Origin: Azonexus sp.
Lineage (GTDB): Bacteria; Pseudomonadota; Gammaproteobacteria; Burkholderiales; Rhodocyclaceae
Direction: 5' to 3'
Assembly: GCA_030691385.1 (NCBI GenBank)
Contig: JAUYEI010000128.1
Location: forward strand, 1 to 64,000
Length of the DNA stretch: 64,000 nucleotides
Part shown: positions 51,155 through 61,077 of the stretch, one piece after another
How positions within the stretch are numbered: position 1 is the stretch's first letter
How the letters are laid out: each line of letters opens with the position of its first letter
Position numbers and translations under genes: made by a program
Notes under the pieces: model-generated
Seen by the model: the letters and a program-made list of their open reading frames with translations, nothing else
Database searches by the model: none
Told to the model about the DNA's origin: nothing

Positions 51155-51477
51155 GCACCCATGACATCCTGCACCGTCTCTCCGAGACGCTGGCTTCCCG
51201 TCGGCACGCCGATCCGGAAAAGTCCTACACCGCCAAGCTCTTTTCGGAAGGTCCTGATTCGATTCTGAAAAAAATCGGTGAGGAAACTGCCGAACTGATC
51301 ATGGCCGCCAAGGATGGCAAGCGCCTCAACATCGTCTGGGAATCGACCGATGTCATTTATCACGTGCTCGTCCTGCTCGCCTTCTACGGCCTGAGCATCG
51401 AGGACGTTTCGCAGGAAATGCGCCGCCGCGAAGGCATTTCCGGTATCGACGAAAAGGCGGCGCGGGGCAACAAGTGA
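51151..51477 (+). CDS. hisE: Phosphoribosyl-ATP pyrophosphatase HisE
   Basis: This 108-residue MazG-like all-helical protein has [32 protein letters not shown] and [19 protein letters not shown], the HisE metal-binding pattern. It hydrolyses PR-ATP to PR-AMP, the second pathway step. It overlaps hisI and the HIT gene by 4 bp each. Confidence 0.95.
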   Translation: MSTHDILHRLSETLASRRHADPEKSYTAKLFSEGPDSILKKIGEETAELIMAAKDGKRLNIVWESTDVIYHVLVLLAFYGLSIEDVSQEMRRREGISGIDEKAARGNK

Positions 51478-51824
51478 GCGACTGCATTTTCTGCAAGATC
51501 GTCGACGGCAGGATTCCGGCGCAGAAGGTCTATGAAGACGAGGATATCCTCGCCTTCAATGACATCAACCCGGCGCGGCCGGTCCATGTACTGGTGATTC
51601 CAAAGAAGCACATCGCCTCGCTGGCGACTGCCGCTGCCGAAGATGTCCCGGTGCTCGGCAGGATTTTGGCCAAGGCCAACGAAATTGCGGTAACTCAAGG
51701 CAGCCCGGATGGTTTCCGGGTGATCATCAACACAGGACGTGTGGGGCAGCAGGAAGTGCCGCACCTGCACGCGCACATCGTGGGCGGACCAGATCCGGTC
51801 GGCCCCATGCTCAAACGCATCTAG
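51474..51824 (+). CDS. HIT family nucleotide hydrolase (HinT-like)
   Basis: This 116-residue protein begins [30 protein letters not shown] and ends with the histidine triad [12 protein letters not shown] proteins of this type hydrolyse purine phosphoramidates. The gene is joined to the his cluster by a 4-bp overlap and precedes tatA, an order seen in other betaproteobacteria. Confidence 0.93.
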   Translation: MSDCIFCKIVDGRIPAQKVYEDEDILAFNDINPARPVHVLVIPKKHIASLATAAAEDVPVLGRILAKANEIAVTQGSPDGFRVIINTGRVGQQEVPHLHAHIVGGPDPVGPMLKRI

Positions 51825-51834
51825 GAGACACATC

Positions 51835-52068
51835 ATGGGCAGTTTTTCCATTTGGCACTGGCTGATCGTTCTGGTCATCGTCATGCTTATTTTCGGTACC
51901 AAGAAATTGCGCAATGTCGGGCAGGATCTCGGCGGTGCCGTCAAGGGTTTCAAGGACGGCATGAAGGACGCGACGGGAGGCGACAAGCCGGCCGACGCAG
52001 CGCAGCCGACCCAGCAGGTGGGCGGTCAGACCATCGACGTTGAAGTCAAGGAAAAGACGAAAAGCTAG
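51835..52068 (+). CDS. tatA: Twin-arginine translocase subunit TatA
   Basis: This 77-residue protein starts at the ATG at 51835 after GGAG; the track ORF extends upstream. It has an N-terminal membrane helix with [24 protein letters not shown], the hinge and amphipathic helix [19 protein letters not shown], and a charged tail. It forms the protein-conducting part of the Tat export system with TatB and TatC encoded just downstream. Confidence 0.95.
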   Translation: MGSFSIWHWLIVLVIVMLIFGTKKLRNVGQDLGGAVKGFKDGMKDATGGDKPADAAQPTQQVGGQTIDVEVKEKTKS

Positions 52069-52078
52069 TTGCGAGTCG

Positions 52079-52107
52079 CTAGTTGTTAGCTTTTAGCTAA
52101 AAACTAG
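52079..52107. repeat. AT-rich hairpin in the tatA-tatB spacer
   Basis: CTAGTTGTTAGC-TTTTA-GCTAAAAACTAG forms 12-bp arms with one mismatch. It is followed by the short repetitive run TAACTAATAACTAACTAC, making the 64-bp tatA-tatB spacer unusually AT-rich for this genome. Confidence 0.7.
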
Positions 52108-52132
52108 TAACTAATAACTAACTACTAAAAGT

Positions 52133-52498
52133 ATGTTCGATATCGGCTTTTCCGAATTGATGGTGATCGGCATCGTGGCGCTGATCGTCATCGGCCCCGA
52201 GCGCCTGCCCAAGGTGGCACGCACGCTCGGGCATCTGCTCGGTCGCGCCCAGCGCTATGTTAGCGATGTCAAGTCGGACATCAGTCGCGAGGTTCAACTC
52301 GACGAGCTGAGAAAACTGCAATCCCAGGTTTCCGAATCAGCCCGCGAACTGGAAAGCTCGGTGCGCAACGAATACGAAACGGCACGCAGCGCGATCGAGG
52401 CGCCGGCCAAGGAGGCTGTGGCCGAGTTGCAGTCGACGGCCAACACGCTGACGGAAACCCTGCCCGTCGCCGACGCTACCAATAAGCCGGCGGCATGA
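52133..52498 (+). CDS. tatB: Twin-arginine translocase subunit TatB
   Basis: This 121-residue protein begins [43 protein letters not shown], the TatB membrane helix and glycine-proline hinge, followed by a long amphipathic helical region ([26 protein letters not shown]). It recognises Tat substrates with TatC. It overlaps tatC by 4 bp. Confidence 0.95.
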   Translation: MFDIGFSELMVIGIVALIVIGPERLPKVARTLGHLLGRAQRYVSDVKSDISREVQLDELRKLQSQVSESARELESSVRNEYETARSAIEAPAKEAVAELQSTANTLTETLPVADATNKPAA

Positions 52499-53322
52499 GC
52501 GAACCCCAGGAAGACTCCTTCATCTCGCACCTGGTTGAGTTGCGTGATCGCCTGTTGCGCAGCCTGATCGCCATCGCGGTCGTGCTTGGCGCCCTGTGTA
52601 TTTATCCGGGGCCGGGTGAAATTTACGACATCCTTGCCGCACCGTTGACCAATGCCTTGCCGGAAGGCACCAAGATGGTCGCCATCGGCGTCATCACGCC
52701 GTTCATGGTGCCGCTCAAGGTCACGGCGATGGTCGCCTTCGTGCTGGCCTTGCCGTTCATTCTTTATCAGGTCTGGTCCTTCGTGGCGCCGGGTCTTTAT
52801 GCCCACGAAAAGCGTCTGGGCATTCCGCTGATCGTTTCGAGCACTTTCCTGTTCGTCTCGGGCATGGCCTTCTGCTACTTCTTCGTCTTCGGCCAGGTGT
52901 TCAGCTTCATCAACAGTTTCGCGCCGAAGAGTATTACGCCGGCGCCTGACATCGAGGCCTACCTGTCCTTCGTGATGACCATGTTCCTGGCTTTTGGTCT
53001 TTCTTTCCAGGTGCCGGTGGCGCTCGTCATGCTGGTCAAGCTCAACGTCGTGACCGTCGAAAAGCTCAAGGAGTGGCGTTCCTACTTCATCGTCGGCGCC
53101 TTCGTGGTGGCCGCCGTGGTGACGCCGCCCGATGTCGTTTCCCAACTGGCGCTGGCCATCCCGATGTGCCTGCTCTACGAGTTGGGCATCCTGGTGTCGC
53201 GACTGGTGTCGCGTCCGGCACCGGTGGAGGCCACTCCCACGGTGAACCCGGAAAATGACGCAAAAATGGAATCCGAAATGGACAAGGCGGAAGAAGAATT
53301 CCGCAAGCTGCCGGGCCGCTGA
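52495..53322 (+). CDS. tatC: Twin-arginine translocase subunit TatC
   Basis: This 275-residue protein has six membrane helices. The conserved N-terminus [22 protein letters not shown] is followed by [17 protein letters not shown] and [17 protein letters not shown]. It binds twin-arginine signal peptides. The cytoplasmic C-terminal tail from about residue 246 ([14 protein letters not shown]) is written by a 42-bp dispersed repeat in sense orientation. Confidence 0.96.
   Translation: MSEPQEDSFISHLVELRDRLLRSLIAIAVVLGALCIYPGPGEIYDILAAPLTNALPEGTKMVAIGVITPFMVPLKVTAMVAFVLALPFILYQVWSFVAPGLYAHEKRLGIPLIVSSTFLFVSGMAFCYFFVFGQVFSFINSFAPKSITPAPDIEAYLSFVMTMFLAFGLSFQVPVALVMLVKLNVVTVEKLKEWRSYFIVGAFVVAAVVTPPDVVSQLALAIPMCLLYELGILVSRLVSRPAPVEATPTVNPENDAKMESEMDKAEEEFRKLPGR
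53233..53274 (+). repeat. Dispersed 42-bp repeat in the 3' end of tatC
   Basis: ACTCCCACGGTGAACCCGGA then AAATGACGCAAAAATGGAATCC lies in frame in the cytoplasmic tail of TatC. It is somewhat diverged in the right half. Confidence 0.82.
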
Positions 53323-54126
53323 TCAGGGCTTCTTCACCGGCCCCGGCCGCGTCGGCAAGGTCTTGACCGGCGTCCCTTCCTCGAACCACCACAGCGTCCC
53401 CGGCGGCATGTCGGTCCACGCTTCGTTGTCGGTCAGCGGCAGGGTGGCGATGACGGCGACGCGGTCATCCGGCGAGGTCACATCGCTGAAATCGACGGTT
53501 ACATCCTGATCCTTCAGGTGGGCCTGGGCGAATGGCGCCTTGCGCACGATGTGGCTCAGTTTGGTCGAGGCGTGGGCGAACAGGCAGTCGCCATTCGAGA
53601 GCAGGAAATTGAACTCGCCATGCTGCGAAATTTCCAGCGTCAGCGCATGAATCGCGTCGAACAGCGCGCTGCGCTCCGGTACATGGTTGCCGAAGCGCCG
53701 GCGCAACTCCTGCAGCAGCCAGCAGAAGGCGCGTTCACTGTCGGTCAGGCCGACCGGAACGAAGCTGCCATCGAGTTGCGGCATGAAATCGAAGAGGTTG
53801 CCGTTGTGGGCGAAAATCCAGTAACGGCCCCACAGTTCGCGCATGAACGGATGGGTGTTTTCCAGCCCGATGGCCCCCTGCGTCGCCTTGCGGATGTGGG
53901 CGATGACGTTCTTCGAGCGAATCGGGTAGTGGCGGACCAGTTCGGCGACCGGCGAGGTACTCGACGGCTGCGGATCGAGGAAGAGGCGGGTGCCTTTGCC
54001 TTCAAAGAAGGCGATGCCCCAGCCATCCGAATGAACATCCGTGGCGCCGCCCCGGGCCTGGAAGCCGCTGAAGGAAAAGCAGATATCGGTCGGCACGTTG
54101 CAGTTCATGCCGAGCAACTGGCACAT
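53323..54126 (-). CDS. Class II glutamine amidotransferase (YafJ-like)
   Basis: This 267-residue protein begins with the N-terminal nucleophile Cys after Met (MCQLLGMNCNVPTDICFSF). It has SDGWGIAFFEGKGTRLF, NVIAHIRKATQGAIGLENTHPFMRELWGRYWIFAHNGNLFDF and a C-terminal WWFEEGTPV. It is an Ntn-hydrolase of the GATase type 4 family. The substrate is unknown; YafJ relatives are linked to glutamine-dependent amide chemistry. The stop directly abuts the tatC stop. Confidence 0.9.
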   Translation of the reverse strand: MCQLLGMNCNVPTDICFSFSGFQARGGATDVHSDGWGIAFFEGKGTRLFLDPQPSSTSPVAELVRHYPIRSKNVIAHIRKATQGAIGLENTHPFMRELWGRYWIFAHNGNLFDFMPQLDGSFVPVGLTDSERAFCWLLQELRRRFGNHVPERSALFDAIHALTLEISQHGEFNFLLSNGDCLFAHASTKLSHIVRKAPFAQAHLKDQDVTVDFSDVTSPDDRVAVIATLPLTDNEAWTDMPPGTLWWFEEGTPVKTLPTRPGPVKKP

Positions 54127-54129
54127 GGC

Positions 54130-55284
54130 TTACTCTTTTTCGGCGCGTATGGCCGGGCGTTTGCCGATCTTCACCTGGACTTCGACGATGGTCTTGTCGC
54201 GGCGCAGGCGGAAAGCCGAGCGGTCGTCCGGTTTCAGGGCGGCAATCAGGTCGAGCATGACCTGCGGATCCTTGACGGCCTTGCCGCCAACCGAGAGCAG
54301 GACATCGCCGGGACGGATGCCGGCGCTGTCGGCTGGGCTGCCGCGCACGACACCGGCGATCAGGGCGCCTTCGTTGTCGGGCAGGCCGAAGGATTCGGCC
54401 AGTTCGGGCGTGATTTCCTGGGCTTCGACGCCGATCCAGCCGCGCGTCACGGCGCCGGTCCGGATGATCTGTTCCATGATGCTGCGGGCGCTGGACACCG
54501 GGATGGCGAAGCCGATGCCGAGCGAGCCGCCGGTGCGCGAGTAGATGGCGGAGTTGATGCCGACCAGGTTGCCGTTGACGTCGATCAGGGCGCCGCCGGA
54601 GTTGCCGGGGTTGATCGCGGCATCGGTCTGGATGAAGTTCTCGAAGGTGTTGATGCCGAGATGCGAGCGGCCGAGCGCTGAAACGATGCCCATGGTCACC
54701 GTCTGGCCGACGCCGAAGGGATTGCCGATGGCGAGCACGACATCGCCGACGCGCAGGCTGTCCATCTGGCCGAAGGTGACGACCGGCAGCTTGTCGGCCT
54801 TGATCTGCAGGATGGCGAGGTCGGATTCCGGGTCACTGCCGACGATCCTGGCCTTGTAGGTCTTGCTGTCATTGAGCGAAACCTGAATGTCGTCGGCGCC
54901 GTCGATGACGTGGAAGTTGGTCAGGATGTAGCCGTTGGGACTGACGATGACGCCGGAGCCGAGGCCGGAGTTGCGCTGCGCCTGACCCTCGGGGCGCTCG
55001 CCAAAGAAGTGACGGAAAATCGGGTCGTCGAACAGCGGGTGGCGCTGCTGCTTGATTTGCTGCGTCGTGTAGATGTGGACAACAGAAGGTAGCGCGGCAC
55101 GGGCCGCGTCGCGATACGAGCCGGTTGGCGCGACCTTGCCGTCGTCGCTGCCGGCCGGGGCTTCCTGCAGGGCGACGACCGCCTGCCGTGGCGGCAGCCA
55201 TTCCGGTTTCAGCGTGGAGACGACGAACAGAATGGCCAGCGCAACGGTGACCGTTTGTGCAAAAATCAGCCACAACCTCTGCAT
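54130..55284 (-). CDS. HtrA-family periplasmic serine protease (DegS/AlgW-like, one PDZ)
   Basis: This 384-residue protein has an N-terminal anchor ([21 protein letters not shown]). Its trypsin-like domain contains His in [11 protein letters not shown], Asp in [10 protein letters not shown] and Ser in [15 protein letters not shown]. One C-terminal PDZ domain follows ([26 protein letters not shown]). A single PDZ with a membrane anchor suggests a DegS/AlgW role in envelope-stress signalling. It is 3 bp from the amidotransferase gene. Its start overlaps head-to-head with the divergent NIF3 gene region. Confidence 0.92.
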   Translation of the reverse strand: MQRLWLIFAQTVTVALAILFVVSTLKPEWLPPRQAVVALQEAPAGSDDGKVAPTGSYRDAARAALPSVVHIYTTQQIKQQRHPLFDDPIFRHFFGERPEGQAQRNSGLGSGVIVSPNGYILTNFHVIDGADDIQVSLNDSKTYKARIVGSDPESDLAILQIKADKLPVVTFGQMDSLRVGDVVLAIGNPFGVGQTVTMGIVSALGRSHLGINTFENFIQTDAAINPGNSGGALIDVNGNLVGINSAIYSRTGGSLGIGFAIPVSSARSIMEQIIRTGAVTRGWIGVEAQEITPELAESFGLPDNEGALIAGVVRGSPADSAGIRPGDVLLSVGGKAVKDPQVMLDLIAALKPDDRSAFRLRRDKTIVEVQVKIGKRPAIRAEKE

Positions 55285-55297
55285 GGAAATTGTCTCG

Positions 55298-56044
55298 ATG
55301 AAGCGTGAAGAATTGTTGGAGTATCTGGAGGGGCTGTTGATGCCCGGAAGGTTCCGGGATTATTGCCCAAACGGCCTGCAAGTGGAAGGCAGATCCGAGA
55401 TCGCCTGCATTGTGACCGGCGTGACGGCCAGTCAGGAACTGCTCGATGCGGCGCTTGACCGCCATGCCGATGCCATCGTGGTGCACCACGGCTATTTCTG
55501 GAAAGGCGAGGATGGCCGGGTCACCGGCATCCGGCGCAAGCGGCTGGCGACGCTGCTGGCCAACGACATCAACCTGCTGGCTTACCACCTGCCGCTCGAC
55601 GCCCATCCGGAGCTTGGCAACAACGCCCAGTTGGCGAGCCGGCTCGGCTGGATTGCTGACGGCCGCTTTGGCGAGCAGGATATCGCCTGGCTGGGAACGT
55701 TGGCCGAGCCTTGTGATTTGACGGCGCTGGCGGCGAAAGTGGCGGCTGTTCTCGGGCGGGAACCGATGGTGATCGGCGATGGCGCCCGGCCGATTCGGCG
55801 GATCGCCTGGTGCTCGGGTGGCGCACAAGGCTATTTCGAGCAGGCCATCGCGCTCGGTGTTGACGCCTTCATGTCCGGCGAAATTTCGGAACAGACCGTG
55901 CATCTGGCCCGCGAGAGCGGGGTGGCCTATCTGGCGGCCGGGCATCATGCCACCGAGCGCTACGGGGTGCAGGCTCTGGCCGGGCATCTGGCGCAGCGGT
56001 TCGGCATCGCCTGCGAATTCGTCGATGTGGATAACCCGGTCTAG
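55298..56044 (+). CDS. NIF3/DUF34 dinuclear metal-binding protein
   Basis: This 248-residue protein uses the ATG at 55298 ([17 protein letters not shown]); an ATG five codons upstream is also possible. Metal-binding motifs are [44 protein letters not shown] and [35 protein letters not shown]. These proteins were long annotated as type 1 GTP cyclohydrolase-like, but the activity is not established. It diverges from the HtrA gene. Confidence 0.92.
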   Translation: MKREELLEYLEGLLMPGRFRDYCPNGLQVEGRSEIACIVTGVTASQELLDAALDRHADAIVVHHGYFWKGEDGRVTGIRRKRLATLLANDINLLAYHLPLDAHPELGNNAQLASRLGWIADGRFGEQDIAWLGTLAEPCDLTALAAKVAAVLGREPMVIGDGARPIRRIAWCSGGAQGYFEQAIALGVDAFMSGEISEQTVHLARESGVAYLAAGHHATERYGVQALAGHLAQRFGIACEFVDVDNPV

Positions 56045-56078
56045 GCAGTTCCGGATTTGCCGGAAAGGCGGCAAACCC

Positions 56079-56120
56079 CGATTTCAGATTTGGCCGAAAT
56101 TTCCGGTTGACCGTGGCAAT
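56079..56120 (-). repeat. Dispersed 42-bp repeat (downstream of the NIF3 gene)
   Basis: The minus strand reads ATTGCCACGGTCAACCGGAA then ATTTCGGCCAAATCTGAAATCG, close to the consensus including the GGCCAAA block. Confidence 0.9.
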
Positions 56121-56123
56121 GAA

Positions 56124-56358
56124 CCTTGAAACCTCAGTTGACCGCTTATCCAGCCTTGGCCAGCCGCCTGAATACAGGCCTTTGCGCCTTCGAGGCGATC
56201 CACCCGTTGGCTGACAGCGCGACGTGGCCGCTGGCACGCCGGGTCGGGCGCCCGGCTTTGTCGCTCCTTCTTGCCGGCATGAGCCTGCGGCGGCGTCGCT
56301 TCGCGCCGGCCATCCCGCCCCGGCGCACCATCTGCCACGTCCAACTGAGGTTTCAAGG
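56124..56358. repeat. 235-bp element with perfect 17-bp terminal inverted repeats
   Basis: CCTTGAAACCTCAGTTG at 56124-56140 is repeated as its exact complement CAACTGAGGTTTCAAGG at 56342-56358. A second inner pair GACGTGG / CCACGTC extends the symmetry. The interior is GC-rich and partly palindromic. It looks like a miniature inverted-repeat element or a large structured RNA. No transposase is present. Confidence 0.75.
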
Positions 56359-56417
56359 ATGATGGCAGGCGACGTGGGCTCAGAAATCGATGCCTTCTTG
56401 CCTGGGGTTTTTCCTTG

Positions 56418-57467
56418 TCAAACCGTCGTCTGACGCCGCCGCTTGCCGGATTTTGCGTTGTGCGGGGTCAGGGCGCTAACGCTGCGCGCCTGGTCGTGCC
56501 GGCGACTGACCAAGTGGGCGACGCCGGCTGAAACGCTGCCACCAAGCAGGAGACCGAACAGCAACTCGAGCCAGCCGTCGGCCGTGGACTTGGCTCGAGC
56601 CGGGGTTTGCGGCGTGGCAGCCTGGACGCTGGGCAGGATGCCCGGTGTGGCCTGTTGTGCCTGCATGTCCTGCAGCTTTTCCCGCACGGCACGCGATTCG
56701 GCGCCCAGGGTCACGGCCGTGCTCAATTTGTCGACTTCCTGGTTAAGCAGATGCAGCGTCGTTTCCATCTTGAGCAGGCGCTCGTCGAGTTCGTTGACCG
56801 GGGCGAGCGGGTCGCCGGCGCCGGGTGGCGGCAGGTCGTCGAGGGCGGCGCCGAGGACGATCCGATCCTTGCCGCTGGCGATGCCGGCCAGCGTGTCGCG
56901 TGGCAGCGGCTTCTTTGGCTTGGTCGCCGCGCTTGGCGCGGTGCGAGGCGGGCGGGGTTTGGCTGCCGGCTGCGGGGGCGCATCGCTGTCGGCCGCCCAG
57001 GTTTCGCTGAAACGTTCTGCCGCCACGCGGCGGCGCGGCACGTCGCGCGGTGCCGGGCTGGCCACTGTCGGCGGCGACTCGATGTCGGTGGCGGAGCTCA
57101 GCGGCGGTGCCGGCAGCAGCACGTATTCGCGCCGCACATCCATGCCGCAGCCGGCGCGCAGGCTGATGACGATGACCGGCTCGTCGATGGCCTTGCTGCC
57201 CGTGAGGATCAGCCGGTAATCCGGGCCGATGCGCACCAGTCGCGTCCGGGCGGCAGTGATGACCGGAAAATCGGCGTTGGGAACGGGAACGAGAGAGAAA
57301 CAGGCGGCATCGAGGGATTCGCCGCCGGAGATGACCGGGATATCGGCGCGCAGGGCCTCGCCGATGCGCGAATGGAGGGTGATTTCGCCGAGTCCGACGG
57401 CGCTGGCCGCACCCGAGAAAATTGCCGCGCTCAGCAGGGTATGGCGCAGCAGTCGTGAAGCGATCAT
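56418..57467 (-). CDS. FimV N-terminal-domain protein
   Basis: This 349-residue protein has a signal peptide (LLSAAIFSGAASA) followed by the FimV/HubP N-terminal signature LGEITLHSRIGEALRADIPV and a conserved beta-rich region. Next come a long Pro/Ala linker, a coiled-coil stretch (LDERLLKMETTLHLLNQEVDKLSTAV) and a membrane helix near the C-terminus (LELLFGLLLGGSVSAGVAHLV). It lacks a LysM domain and a TPR tail, so it is a short relative of FimV, a polar-hub and pilus-associated protein. Its exact role is unknown. Confidence 0.78.
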   Translation of the reverse strand: MIASRLLRHTLLSAAIFSGAASAVGLGEITLHSRIGEALRADIPVISGGESLDAACFSLVPVPNADFPVITAARTRLVRIGPDYRLILTGSKAIDEPVIVISLRAGCGMDVRREYVLLPAPPLSSATDIESPPTVASPAPRDVPRRRVAAERFSETWAADSDAPPQPAAKPRPPRTAPSAATKPKKPLPRDTLAGIASGKDRIVLGAALDDLPPPGAGDPLAPVNELDERLLKMETTLHLLNQEVDKLSTAVTLGAESRAVREKLQDMQAQQATPGILPSVQAATPQTPARAKSTADGWLELLFGLLLGGSVSAGVAHLVSRRHDQARSVSALTPHNAKSGKRRRQTTV

Positions 57468-57581
57468 CCGGGGGTCTATGTCAATTGGTTTTTTGATGCC
57501 AAAACTTTAACACCGGGCTGGCCGGGGAAGGATGAAATGTTGCACACTTCCAGCCCTGACCATCGATTCCGGAGCCGTCCC

Positions 57582-58283
57582 ATGAGCCTTGTCTTTCCTC
57601 CGCATCCAGTCGCTACCTTGCCGGTTGTCGGGAGCGGGCAGCGCTTTCCGGTCCGGCGTATTTTTTGTGTCGGCCGCAACTATGCCGACCACGCCCGCGA
57701 GATGGGCGCGATCGATCAGGCCGAGGGGCGTGAGCCGCCATTTTTCTTCACCAAGCCGGGTGACGCCGTGGTCAGTGGCGAGGGTGAAATCAGCGTGGCC
57801 TATCCGCCGCAGACGAACAACTTGCATCACGAGGTCGAAATGGTCGTTGCCCTGGGGGCCGGCGGCGCCAATGTGACGGTCGACGCCGCAACCGGCTTGG
57901 TTTTCGGGTACGCCGTCGGCCTTGACCTGACGCGCCGCGACATGCAGGCGAAGGCCAAGGAAAAGAGCCATCCCTGGGACATGAGCAAAGGTTTCGACCA
58001 GTCGGCCGTGGCCGGTGCCATCCGCCCGGTGGCGCTGTGCGGCCACCCTGCGGCCGGCCGCATCTGGCTGACGGTGAATGGCCAGCCGCGGCAGGATGGC
58101 GACCTGTCGGCGATGATGTGGAAGGTGGCGGAGATTGTCAGCAACCTGTCGACGCTGGTTCGTCTCGAAGCCGGTGACCTGATCTACACCGGCACGCCGG
58201 CCGGGGTTGGGCCGATCGTGCCGGGCGATGTGCTGGAAGGGGGCATCGACGGTGTTGGAACGCTGCGCGCGCGCATTGTTTGA
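57582..58283 (+). CDS. Fumarylacetoacetate hydrolase family protein (fumarylpyruvate hydrolase-like)
   Basis: This 233-residue protein starts at the ATG at 57582 after GGAG. It has the FAH fold with FCVGRNYADHAREMG, FFFTKPGDAVV, NNLHHEVEMVVALG, DLTRRDMQAKAKEKSHPWDMSKGFDQSA and IYTGTPAGVGPIVPGD. Members cleave C-C bonds of 2,4-diketo acids (acylpyruvates) in aromatic catabolism or act as oxaloacetate decarboxylases. It is a lone gene here, so the substrate is open. Confidence 0.9.
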   Translation: MSLVFPPHPVATLPVVGSGQRFPVRRIFCVGRNYADHAREMGAIDQAEGREPPFFFTKPGDAVVSGEGEISVAYPPQTNNLHHEVEMVVALGAGGANVTVDAATGLVFGYAVGLDLTRRDMQAKAKEKSHPWDMSKGFDQSAVAGAIRPVALCGHPAAGRIWLTVNGQPRQDGDLSAMMWKVAEIVSNLSTLVRLEAGDLIYTGTPAGVGPIVPGDVLEGGIDGVGTLRARIV

Positions 58284-58350
58284 GGGGTGGCGTCCCGCCG
58301 TCGCGGCTGGCATTGGCTATGCAGCGCTGTCGTGACTTGTGAATTCAGGC

Positions 58351-58394
58351 CATTTTTACGTTTCACGCAGTAAACCCGGTTGACCGTCGGAATG
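58351..58394 (-). repeat. Partial or diverged dispersed 42-bp repeat
   Basis: The minus strand reads ATTCCGACGGTCAACCGG, matching the left half of the consensus, but the right half (GTTTACTGCGTGAAACGTA) is diverged. It lies between the FAH and MATE genes. Confidence 0.6.
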
Positions 58395-58410
58395 GGCGGC
58401 CGGGCGGGGT

Positions 58411-59769
58411 ATGCGACAATCCGGCCCCATGTTTCGCGCCGCCGCGCGTGGCCTGATTGCCCACGCCCTCCCCATTTTGATCGCCCAGTTGTCCTCCATC
58501 GGCATGATGGTGGTCGATACCGCCGTGCTCGGCCATGTCAGCTCGCTCGATCTGGCTGCCGTGGCAATTGGCGGCGGCATCCATGTTTCGGTCGTCTTCG
58601 CGCTGGTCGGCATCCTGCAGGCCGTGTCGCCGGTTGTCGCCCACCTGCACGGCGCCGGGCGCGATGACGAGGTGGCTGGCATACTCCAGCAGGGATTCTG
58701 GCTGGCCATGCTGCTCGCCGTGCCGGGCATCCTGTTCCTGACTCATCCGGGTGCCGTGCTCGGCATGGCGGACATGGATGCGGCGGTCGAGGCCAAGGTT
58801 CGCCAATATCTCGCCCTGCTCGCCTGGGGCCTGCCGGCTTCGCTGTTCTACCGGACTTTCTGGGCGTTCTGCAATGCGCTGGGCAAACCGCGCGTGCTCA
58901 TGGGCATCGGGCTGTCCAGCCTGGCTCTGCATGCGCTACTGGCCTGGGGGCTGGCCTTGCAGGGCTGGCTCGGCGAACCGCTCGGCGTGGCCGGGTGCGC
59001 GCTGTCCAATATCCTGATCGGCTGGCTGGCCTGTGCCAGCGCCGCCGCCTATCTCGCCTTCGGGCCGCTCGGCCGGCGTTATCGGCCGTTTTCCAACTGG
59101 CGGTCGCCAAACTGGGCCGCCTGGCGCGAACTGCTGCGCATAGGGGTGCCGATGGGCTTGTCGAATCTCGTCGAAATTACCTCGTTCACGCTGATCGCGC
59201 TGTTTGTCGCTTCGCTCGGGGCGACCGTGGTGGCCGGTCATCGCATCGTGGCCAACCTGTCGGCACTGATCTACATGCTGCCATTGTCGCTTGGCATCGC
59301 CACCATGGTCGCCGTTGGTCAGGCGGTCGGTGCCCATGACGCGGCGCGGGCGCGGGGGACGATCCGGGCCGGACTGATTCTGGCGGGCGTCTCGTCTTCC
59401 ACTGTCGGTTTTTTGCTCTGGCTCAGCGCCGAACCGCTGGTCGCCGCCTATACCGATGATCCAACCGTGCGCGCCGTGGCCATGAGCCTGATCATCTATG
59501 TCGCCATCTATCAATTTTTCGATGCGCTGCAGACCATCGCCGGCCACGTTTTGCGGGCCTATCGCGTCACTTTCGTGCCCATGCTGGTGCAGATTTTCTG
59601 CTTCTGGGGCGTCGGCCTGCTCGGTGGCGCCTGGCTCTGTTACCGCTGGTCCACGCCGCTCGGCGTCGCCGGTTTCTGGCTGGCCGCCGTGATCAGTCTG
59701 CTGTTGGCGGCGGCCATGCTGCTCCCCTTGTTGCGCAAGGTGATGCTGGCCACGGAATCAACCCTGTAA
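58411..59769 (+). CDS. MATE family multidrug/Na+ efflux transporter (NorM-like)
   Basis: This 452-residue protein has twelve expected membrane helices in two related halves. The first opens ALPILIAQLSSIGMMVVDTAVLGHVSSLDLAAVAIG and the second contains GVPMGLSNLVEITSFTLIALFVASLGATVVAGHRIVANL, the usual MATE repeat. It exports cationic compounds in exchange for Na+ or H+. The start may be the ATG at 58411 or the one at 58429 (MFRAAARG). It is a single gene between the FAH hydrolase and sucC. Confidence 0.9.
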   Translation: MRQSGPMFRAAARGLIAHALPILIAQLSSIGMMVVDTAVLGHVSSLDLAAVAIGGGIHVSVVFALVGILQAVSPVVAHLHGAGRDDEVAGILQQGFWLAMLLAVPGILFLTHPGAVLGMADMDAAVEAKVRQYLALLAWGLPASLFYRTFWAFCNALGKPRVLMGIGLSSLALHALLAWGLALQGWLGEPLGVAGCALSNILIGWLACASAAAYLAFGPLGRRYRPFSNWRSPNWAAWRELLRIGVPMGLSNLVEITSFTLIALFVASLGATVVAGHRIVANLSALIYMLPLSLGIATMVAVGQAVGAHDAARARGTIRAGLILAGVSSSTVGFLLWLSAEPLVAAYTDDPTVRAVAMSLIIYVAIYQFFDALQTIAGHVLRAYRVTFVPMLVQIFCFWGVGLLGGAWLCYRWSTPLGVAGFWLAAVISLLLAAAMLLPLLRKVMLATESTL

Positions 59770-59905
59770 TTATGAATTTCGGCGTGCCGCGATTGTTTGC
59801 GTCTGTGGTAAGATTTTGAGTTCAAGCCGGTATAACCGGGTGGGGTCGGGGGAAGTTTCGGCCACCGCTCATTGCTCGCAACTCAACTAAACGCAAGGAA
59901 AGCGC

Positions 59906-61066
<1,161 letters not shown>

Positions 61067-61077
61067 GGAGCTATTGA

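Larger units (their letters stand above)
56045..56417. other. Non-coding interval made of repeats
   Basis: This 373-bp gap between the NIF3 gene and the convergent FimV-like gene contains a dispersed 42-bp repeat (56079-56120) followed within 4 bp by a 235-bp inverted-repeat element (56124-56358). Short ORFs run through it on both strands, but none has a recognisable product. Confidence 0.75.

Noticed and set aside
55241-55270. CAACGGTGACCGTTTGTGCAAAAATCAGCC in the HtrA gene as a repeat copy
   Set aside because: The partial match falls in a membrane-anchor coding region, the spacing is off, and the ACTYCC end is missing.
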